This document shows, piece after piece, positions 59,253 to 64,000 of a DNA stretch of 64,000 nt. The DNA is from an uncultured Clostridia bacterium (GTDB lineage Bacteria; Bacillota; Clostridia; Peptostreptococcales; Anaerovoracaceae), in contig CAKQGQ010000003.1 in the NCBI GenBank assembly GCA_934233735.1, forward strand, positions 82,468 to 146,467, given 5' to 3'. Within the stretch, counting starts at the first letter, position 1. Every line of letters starts with the position of its first letter. Made by a program: the position numbers and the translations under genes. The notes below the pieces were generated by a model. The model made no database searches. It saw only the letters and a program-made list of their open reading frames with translations, and was not told the origin of the DNA.

Positions 59253-59393
59253 GCGCATGAAATTATTAACATTGAAAATCTCTGCAATCTCGATAAATGC
59301 GGCAAGGACCTGTTCTGGTTCTTCGCACTGCCGCTGAAATGGAAAAACGCCGACGGTGCTCCGCTTAGAGCCGTGGCGTTTTGGTCTGATTAA
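59253..59393 (+). pseudogene. 3' remnant of a cyclase-family (Cyclase_1/KynB-like) gene
   Basis: A 46-codon open stretch ends at TAA 59391-59393 and reads HEIINIENLCNLDKCGKDL, then FALPLKWKNADGAPLRAVAF. This resembles the end of metal-dependent cyclase-family proteins (E-N-L-x-N-L ... P-L-K ... D-G-x-P-x-R-A). There is no start codon with a ribosome site, the catalytic HxGTHxDxP region is absent, and a stop lies at 59220-59222. It therefore looks like the last sixth of a deleted gene, now overlapped on the other strand only by the rpsF promoter neighbourhood. Confidence 0.55.
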
Positions 59394-59418
59394 AATTATA
59401 ATTCCACATAAAGAAAGC

Positions 59419-60558
59419 TTAGTTTTCGTCAGAAGCCGGGAATCTGACTGTCATGGAAGTTCCACACTCTGGGTTTTCTTCAGCCCTTATTTCGCCACCG
59501 TGAAGAGCAGTTATATTCCAAACGAGTGAAAGACCGAGTCCCACGCCTCCGTATTCTCTGCTGCGTGATTTGTCAACCCGGAAGAAAGGCTGAAAGATAC
59601 TATCGCGATACTCTTTCGGAATTCCAAATCCGGTATCGGAAACTTTGATAAGAAGATCTGAATCATCCTCTGTTACCGAAACACTTACCGCTCCGTTATC
59701 CCGATTATAGCGGATGGCATTTTCAATCAAATTAAACAGCAGACGATAGATCAGCGTGTCGCTTCCCGTCATGAAGGCATCACCTGTATGCGTAAGGCTG
59801 ATGCTCTTCTTTTCTGCGAGAGGAGCAAGATCCGTAAAAATTTCTTCTATCATCGGAAACAATTGGATTCTGTCATTGCACGGGATTGTGTGAAGTTCAC
59901 TCATTTCAAGCAGAGTTCTTGTCATCTGCGCCATGCGCTCGGTCTGCTCTTCCAGCAACTTCAGAAAATCCGCAGTCTCCGGCAGAATGTCGGGGTGCTC
60001 GGCAGCAAACAGTTCGATCTGCGCCTGCATAAGCGTAAGAGGTGTGCGGAGTTCATGTGCGGCATTTCCCGGAAACTGACGCTGAGCGTTAAATCCTTCA
60101 TCAAGGCGGTCCATCATACAGTTAAAGGAAGTTTTAAAATGCTGAAACTCCGGAATGACATCTTCTGTGATTTTCATCTCTGTTAGATTTGTAGTCTGCA
60201 CATTCTCCACGCGCGACGCAAAATTCCGTAAAGGCTTCAATGCATGTCCGCTCAAAAAATACGCAAGTACTCCGCCGAGCAACGTTACGGCGAATGTGAT
60301 GCACCAGTTTGTAAAGTAATAATCTTTTTGCATACCGTCGATTATAATAGTAAGATTATTGTCGGTTTTGCCGGTTTCCGGATTAAAAGCTTCCGGATCG
60401 CCGTCCACGGTGATTTCGCAATTGGATACATAGGACCCTATAGAGTCCATATATCGGCTTCCGGAATAACTGAGAAGAAGATTAATGGATACACAGATTA
60501 CCCCTATCAAAAGTGAGGTTGTCAAGGCTATACGCCACTTGAGCGAGAGTTTTTTCAT
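59419..60558 (-). CDS. Two-component sensor histidine kinase
   Basis: A 379-aa membrane kinase. Two N-terminal helices (about 10-30 and 85-105) flank a ~55-residue extracellular sensor. HAMP-like and dimerisation segments lead to the H-box PGNAAHELRTPLTLMQAQIE. The ATPase domain has N-box LIENAIRYN, G1 DTGFGIPKEYR and G2 GGVGLGLSLVWN. Its start overlaps the regulator stop as ATGA, so they form one operon. The small sensor loop suggests it senses membrane or redox stress; the divergent Fe-S/TlpA genes are the likely targets. Confidence 0.92.
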   Translation of the reverse strand: MKKLSLKWRIALTTSLLIGVICVSINLLLSYSGSRYMDSIGSYVSNCEITVDGDPEAFNPETGKTDNNLTIIIDGMQKDYYFTNWCITFAVTLLGGVLAYFLSGHALKPLRNFASRVENVQTTNLTEMKITEDVIPEFQHFKTSFNCMMDRLDEGFNAQRQFPGNAAHELRTPLTLMQAQIELFAAEHPDILPETADFLKLLEEQTERMAQMTRTLLEMSELHTIPCNDRIQLFPMIEEIFTDLAPLAEKKSISLTHTGDAFMTGSDTLIYRLLFNLIENAIRYNRDNGAVSVSVTEDDSDLLIKVSDTGFGIPKEYRDSIFQPFFRVDKSRSREYGGVGLGLSLVWNITALHGGEIRAEENPECGTSMTVRFPASDEN

Positions 60559-61232
60559 GATTCTTTATCCTCCATAACATAACCTTCTCCGATGCGGTTA
60601 TATATAGGATCGCATCCCAGCGACGCACGCAGTTTTTTTCGGAGAGAGGAAATATGTACGCGTATCGAATTACTGAAAGAATCCACGCTGTTGTCCCAGA
60701 CATGCTCAATCAGCTCTTCCTGACTGACAGGGCGTCCCTGATGCAGCAGCAGATATTCCAAAATACCGATTTCCTTTCTTGTGAGGGTAAGTTCCTGTCC
60801 CCGAACAGAGGCCGTGCGGGATTTCGTGTCAAAGGAAAGATCCCCACAAGAAAGCACGACATCATTTTGCGTAAACTTACGCAGCGTAAGACTGCGTATG
60901 CGTGCCTCGAGTTCCTCCAGATGAAAAGGTTTGGAGAGATAATCGCTTGCTCCGGCATCGAGCCCGGCGACCTTGTCCGAAACCTCGCTTCGCGCCGAGA
61001 GAATCAGTACCCGGGTATCCTTATCCGTCTGCCTAAGCTGTCGGAGAACGGTCATCCCGTCCGCACCGGGTAAATTCAAATCAAGCAGTACAAGATCGTA
61101 TTTTTCCACAGCTAAGAGATTCAAAGCCTCGTTTCCGTCATAGCAAAAATCCACGCTGTATGCGAGCCTCCTAAGGCTGCGCACAATCGTTTCGCAAAGC
61201 GTGCGCTCGTCTTCAACGATCAGAATATGCAT
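60555..61232 (-). CDS. OmpR/PhoB-family response regulator
   Basis: A 225-aa regulator. The receiver domain has acidic ILIVEDE, the phosphoryl Asp in YDLVLLDLNLPGADG, and the Lys in DYLSKPFHLEELEARI. The C-terminal winged helix has SVDSFSNSIRVHISSLRKKL. I take the ATG at 61232 (AAGGAGG); an extension to 61259 lies inside a repeat region. It is divergent from the CD1871A-like gene, and two direct repeats lie in the gap, so it probably regulates itself and that operon. Confidence 0.93.
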   Translation of the reverse strand: MHILIVEDERTLCETIVRSLRRLAYSVDFCYDGNEALNLLAVEKYDLVLLDLNLPGADGMTVLRQLRQTDKDTRVLILSARSEVSDKVAGLDAGASDYLSKPFHLEELEARIRSLTLRKFTQNDVVLSCGDLSFDTKSRTASVRGQELTLTRKEIGILEYLLLHQGRPVSQEELIEHVWDNSVDSFSNSIRVHISSLRKKLRASLGCDPIYNRIGEGYVMEDKES

Positions 61233-61249
61233 AAAAGTCCTCCTTGTGT

Positions 61250-61292
61250 TTCGAATCATCCGTTACGTTTCATTTGCTTCGAATCATTCGTT
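61250..61292. repeat. Two direct repeats in the response-regulator/CD1871A divergent region
   Basis: TTCGAATCAT occurs at 61250-61259 and 61278-61287, followed in each case by YCGTT. The 28-base spacing is near three DNA turns, as expected for an OmpR-type tandem site. Confidence 0.55.
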
Positions 61293-61399
61293 CAGATAGT
61301 TACAGTATACCATGTCGACATAAATTTTTGGTTAAATTTTCGTTCTTAACAGTAATTTTATATCCGCCATGCTAAAATGTGAGACAAAGGGGTGAGAAA

Positions 61400-61561
61400 A
61401 TGAATCAAGCTAAAAGCAAAATTAGAAAAAAGATTGCAATGCAGGTAATATTACTCGGCTGCGGCGTTGCAATGCTGTGTCTTGGGATTTGGCGCGGAGA
61501 AGTTGATATCGTGCTGTCCAAGGCAGTCAGACTGTGTTTGGAGTGTGTGGGAATTGGATAA
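61400..61561 (+). CDS. CD1871A-family small membrane protein with C-terminal CxxC
   Basis: A 53-aa protein with one helix (VILLGCGVAMLCLGIWRGEV) and the family ending VRLCLECVGIG, which includes a CLEC motif near the membrane surface. This CD1871A group is found in Clostridia next to membrane Fe-S proteins, as here. The ATG at 61400 has GGGGTGAG upstream; an earlier ATG at 61379 would read through that site. Its stop overlaps the start of the next gene by 8 bases. The cysteines might bind metal or take part in thiol exchange with the downstream TlpA-like protein; this is inference. Confidence 0.85.
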   Translation: MNQAKSKIRKKIAMQVILLGCGVAMLCLGIWRGEVDIVLSKAVRLCLECVGIG

Positions 61562-62474
61562 GAAGAGAAAGCGTAAATCAAAGTCATCATCTCGGATTTT
61601 GGCACATTTCAGAGGAGTTTTTCAGGCATCGGCGACTTTGCTTTCCAATCTGCACCTTGCGAATTTTGGGAGCGGCGGTATTTACAGGGGAGTGGGAAAA
61701 GCCGTTTGTGTGCCGGGACTGAACTGCTATTCTTGTCCCGCCGCGTCGGCTGCATGTCCGATAGGAGCTTTTCAGGCAGTCGCAGGCTCGTCAAAATTCA
61801 GTTTTTCCTATTATATAGCCGGATTTCTGATTTTGACAGGGGTGATGCTTGGACGGTTTGTATGCGGATTTTTATGCCCGTTCGGCTGGCTTCAGGAACT
61901 TTTGCACAAGATACCGACGAGAAAATTTTCAACAGAAAGGCTGAAAGCACTGACTTATGTCAAATATGCGGTGCTCGCCGTCATGGTGGTGCTGCTTCCG
62001 GCAATTTGGGTAAACGATGTCGGAATGGGCGACCCGCTTTTCTGTAAGTACCTCTGCCCACAGGGAGTGCTCGAGGGCGCGATTCCGCTGTCCATAGTCG
62101 ACATGGGAATACGAGCTGCGCTCGGGAAGCTTTTTACATGGAAGCTTGGCATATTGACGACTGTCATCGTACTCAGCATACTGCTTTATCGCCCGTTTTG
62201 CAAGTGGCTCTGCCCACTCGGTGCGATTTACGCGCTGATGAACAAAGTGTCGCTGCTCGGCATGGAAGTCGATAAGACAAAGTGTGTCTCATGCGGCAAA
62301 TGCGCGAAAGCGTGTAAGATGGATGTGGACGTGACCCAAACGCCGGATCACGCGGAATGCATTCGCTGCGGCATGTGCGTCAAAGCCTGCCCTTGCGAGG
62401 CGATTGCTTTTCGATACGGTTTCGGAAAATCTGAGAAGACTTCCGAAAAAAAATATGAAACAAAGGAGAACTAA
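61554..62474 (+). CDS. Membrane 4Fe-4S protein (NapH/RdxA-like)
   Basis: A 306-aa membrane protein. Several helices (YYIAGFLILTGVMLGRFVCG, YVKYAVLAVMVVLLPAIW) separate internal cysteine pairs (CGFLCPFG, CKYLCPQG, CKWLCPLG). Two [4Fe-4S] sites, CVSCGKCAKACKM and CIRCGMCVKACPCEAI, end the protein. This is the polyferredoxin-like layout of membrane electron carriers. The N-terminus also has CPGLNCYSCPAASAACP. I prefer the TTG start at 61554, coupled to the upstream stop, because no ATG with a ribosome site is in frame. It may supply electrons to the TlpA-like lipoprotein. Confidence 0.85.
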   Translation: MDKKRKRKSKSSSRILAHFRGVFQASATLLSNLHLANFGSGGIYRGVGKAVCVPGLNCYSCPAASAACPIGAFQAVAGSSKFSFSYYIAGFLILTGVMLGRFVCGFLCPFGWLQELLHKIPTRKFSTERLKALTYVKYAVLAVMVVLLPAIWVNDVGMGDPLFCKYLCPQGVLEGAIPLSIVDMGIRAALGKLFTWKLGILTTVIVLSILLYRPFCKWLCPLGAIYALMNKVSLLGMEVDKTKCVSCGKCAKACKMDVDVTQTPDHAECIRCGMCVKACPCEAIAFRYGFGKSEKTSEKKYETKEN

Positions 62475-62475
62475 A

Positions 62476-63393
62476 ATGAAAGAGAAAAAATTATTATCAA
62501 TGCTGCTTATCACACTGCTCGTACTTTCTTTGGCGGCATGTGCCAAAAACGGAGGCGATCCGGACAACATGAGTGCGGAGCCTGCAAGCGAAAAAGAAGC
62601 AATCGAAATGTATAAGACACTGATGAGTGAGGAACAGGAGATCCTCGCAGAAAACACCGAACTTTGGCAAAAGGTCTACATGGAGGCGGACAAGGGCATG
62701 GCGATGGTGGAAGACGGAAAGAATTATGGCGAGTTTCTTCTTGATACCATAGAGTCTATAAGCGACGAATTTACAGAAGATGAGCTTGCTTTGCTGCGTG
62801 AGAAGGCAACGCGGATCAGTGAAATCGAAAAGAAGCTTACCGCAATCGAAGAAAAATATCCGGAGACGGCACAGAAGGCTTTAGACGGCGGCATGGACAT
62901 GAGCACGGATGCAGAGGCCATGAAACAATTTCCTTCCTTTGAGGGCAGCGACCTAAACGGGAATAAGGTAAAAAGCAGCGAACTGTTTTCGAAGAATGCG
63001 GTTACCGTTGTAAACTTCTGGTTTACGACCTGCAATCCTTGTGTGGGTGAACTTTCCGATCTTGACGCGCTGAATCAGGATCTTTCGAAGCAGGGCGGCG
63101 AAGTCATCGGTATCAATTCCTTTACACTGGACGGAGACAAGACAGCAATCGACGAGGCGAAAGCGGTTCTCGACAAGAAAGGAGCAAGCTACCGAAACGT
63201 CTATTTCAATACAGACAGTGAAGCGGGAAAACTCATTGAAACCGTCTATGCTTTTCCGACCACTTATGTGGTGGACAGAAACGGTAATATCGTAGGAGAT
63301 CCGATTGTTGGCGCGATTACGGAAAAATCTCAAAGCGAAGCACTGAAAAAGCAGATAGACAAGGCACTGAAGCAAGATACGAAGCAGCAATAA
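62476..63393 (+). CDS. TlpA/redoxin-family lipoprotein
   Basis: A 305-aa exported lipoprotein. The signal has a lipobox LAAC (LLVLSLAACAKNGG), so it should be anchored to the outer face of the membrane. A ~130-residue helical Glu-rich part follows, then a thioredoxin-fold domain with WFTTCNPCVGELSDL (CNPC active site) and FPTTYVVDRNGNIVGD (cis-Pro loop). It probably reduces disulfides outside the membrane, or acts on peroxide as a redoxin. It starts one base after the Fe-S gene stop, so electrons may come from there. Confidence 0.9.
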   Translation: MKEKKLLSMLLITLLVLSLAACAKNGGDPDNMSAEPASEKEAIEMYKTLMSEEQEILAENTELWQKVYMEADKGMAMVEDGKNYGEFLLDTIESISDEFTEDELALLREKATRISEIEKKLTAIEEKYPETAQKALDGGMDMSTDAEAMKQFPSFEGSDLNGNKVKSSELFSKNAVTVVNFWFTTCNPCVGELSDLDALNQDLSKQGGEVIGINSFTLDGDKTAIDEAKAVLDKKGASYRNVYFNTDSEAGKLIETVYAFPTTYVVDRNGNIVGDPIVGAITEKSQSEALKKQIDKALKQDTKQQ

Positions 63394-63496
63394 GGAGACT
63401 GTGAAAGTTTTTCTGTAAATTAGCCTTCTATGGTAATTAGATAGCTTTAGCACTCGCATTTCAGCAGGTGCCTTGCTTGCTGACAATATAAACTAT

Positions 63497-63541
63497 GATT
63501 CAAAAAATGTCAAGGGCTCCTTCGGCTTTCGGAGGAGTCCT
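63497..63541 (-). terminator. Hairpin downstream of the transposase gene
   Basis: On the minus strand AAGGACTCC...GGAGCCCTT forms an imperfect ~9-bp stem around GAAAGCCG, followed by GACATTTTTTG. It may terminate the transposase or be part of the IS end; a plus-strand role for the TlpA gene is weaker. The 63394-63559 gap holds nothing else. Confidence 0.55.
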
Positions 63542-63559
63542 TGCTTATCCTTAATTCGT

Positions 63560-64000
63560 TTAGCACGGAATGCGTCCCTCGTACATGACTGTAAATTCTC
63601 CGTAAACCTTGCCCCAGTTTCTTAACGGCTGCGTCCATTTTTTTGTTGCCTGCAATGTTGAAAGATAGAGGGATTTCAGTAATGCTTTATCGCTTGGGAA
63701 TACGGATCTTTGGCGATTGAGCTTTTTGTATGTACTGTTTAGACTCTCGATGGCATTCGTCGTATAGATAACCTTTCTGACATCATTGGAAAATTTGAAA
63801 ATTGGACTGATTACATCCCAGTTCTGAGTCCAGCTCTTCATTGCATTCGGATATTTCGGTTCCCATTTTTCTGTCACACGCTCTAATTGAGCCCGTCCCT
63901 GCTCTTCACTCGGTGCAAGGTATATTGTCTTTAAATCTGCCGCAAAGGCTTTCATATCCTTGTATGGCACATATTTCAGGGTATTTCTGACTTGATGAAC
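63560..64000 (-). mobile_element. IS256-family (mutator type) transposase, C-terminal part
   Basis: The reading frame is open to the window edge and is cut there; 146 codons are present. The sequence reads VHQVRNTLKYVPYKDMKAF, then YTTNAIESLNSTYKKLNRQR (typical of the IS256 C-terminal half, where the catalytic Glu lies near NAIES), then WTQPLRNWGKVYGEF. The end at the stop TAG 63560 looks intact. The N-terminal two thirds and the left end of the element are outside the window; I cannot locate the terminal repeat with certainty. No copy or inverted repeat occurs elsewhere in the window. Confidence 0.9.

Overview
The window looks like a chromosomal segment from a spore-forming, anaerobic, amino-acid-fermenting Clostridia species. 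The grounds are a SpoIIR homologue, a SipL-type SPOCS/LysM spore-coat protein, PFOR with an Nfn-type transhydrogenase, a clostridial 3-hydroxybutyryl-CoA dehydrogenase, the folate-linked histidine degradation route, and Firmicutes-type GGAGG ribosome sites. Surface proteins and gene order fit the Anaerovoracaceae/Peptostreptococcales side of the class, but that placement is inference. I saw no rRNA, tRNA, CRISPR array or prophage. The only mobile DNA is an IS256-family transposase cut by the right edge.

Layout. 1-7885 (minus): a housekeeping cluster rho - yqhQ-like - prmC - flavoprotein, then rpmE - prfA - tsaC - rpiB - upp - tyrS (tyrS cut by the left edge). 7988-11487: a LysR regulator divergent from a DDAH-like enzyme, a hbd gene, and a small XRE regulator. 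11501-17112 (minus): a tightly overlapping operon pgcA-like mutase - hslO - ddl - DUF1934 - DUF1846. 17250-18467: an HtrA-type protease. 18614-24764 (minus): an exported protein, spoIIR, an ECF sigma/DUF4367/secreted-protein unit, and sipL. 24850-28421 (minus): tadA - Ig/TM protein - ispE - GntR, plus an unknown gene. 28485-30040 (plus): cvpA-like, an orphan NrdD-tail protein, and an XRE regulator. 30172-35799 (minus): a large exported protein, a membrane Ser/Thr kinase and an SNF transporter. 36037-38543 (plus): an AAA/DUF4143 ATPase behind five 23-bp repeats, then alr. 38874-45763 (plus): an eight-cluster polyferredoxin, PFOR and NfnA/NfnB. 45908-49367: DUF2284, a CofE-like ligase and a degenerate amidohydrolase. 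49695-57667 (minus): a class B sortase and GntR regulator, then the full hut operon hutH-hutU-hutI-fchA-ftcD. 58110-59091 (minus): rpsF-ssb-rpsR with a structured leader. 59419-63393: a two-component system divergent from a CD1871A-type peptide, a membrane Fe-S protein and a TlpA-type lipoprotein.

How the genes work together. Histidine is converted to glutamate, ammonia and methenyl-THF. Pyruvate is oxidised by PFOR to give reduced ferredoxin, which the adjacent polyferredoxin and NfnAB can pass to NADPH. The most interesting unexplained signals are: a near-identical palindrome (TTAGCA-TTG-TGCTAA type) at the promoters of the XRE regulator at 29615 and of the exported protein at 30172-32793, next to a membrane kinase; five exact-period 23-bp repeats in front of the DUF4143 ATPase; and a tandemly duplicated RnfB-like polyferredoxin fixed to PFOR/Nfn.
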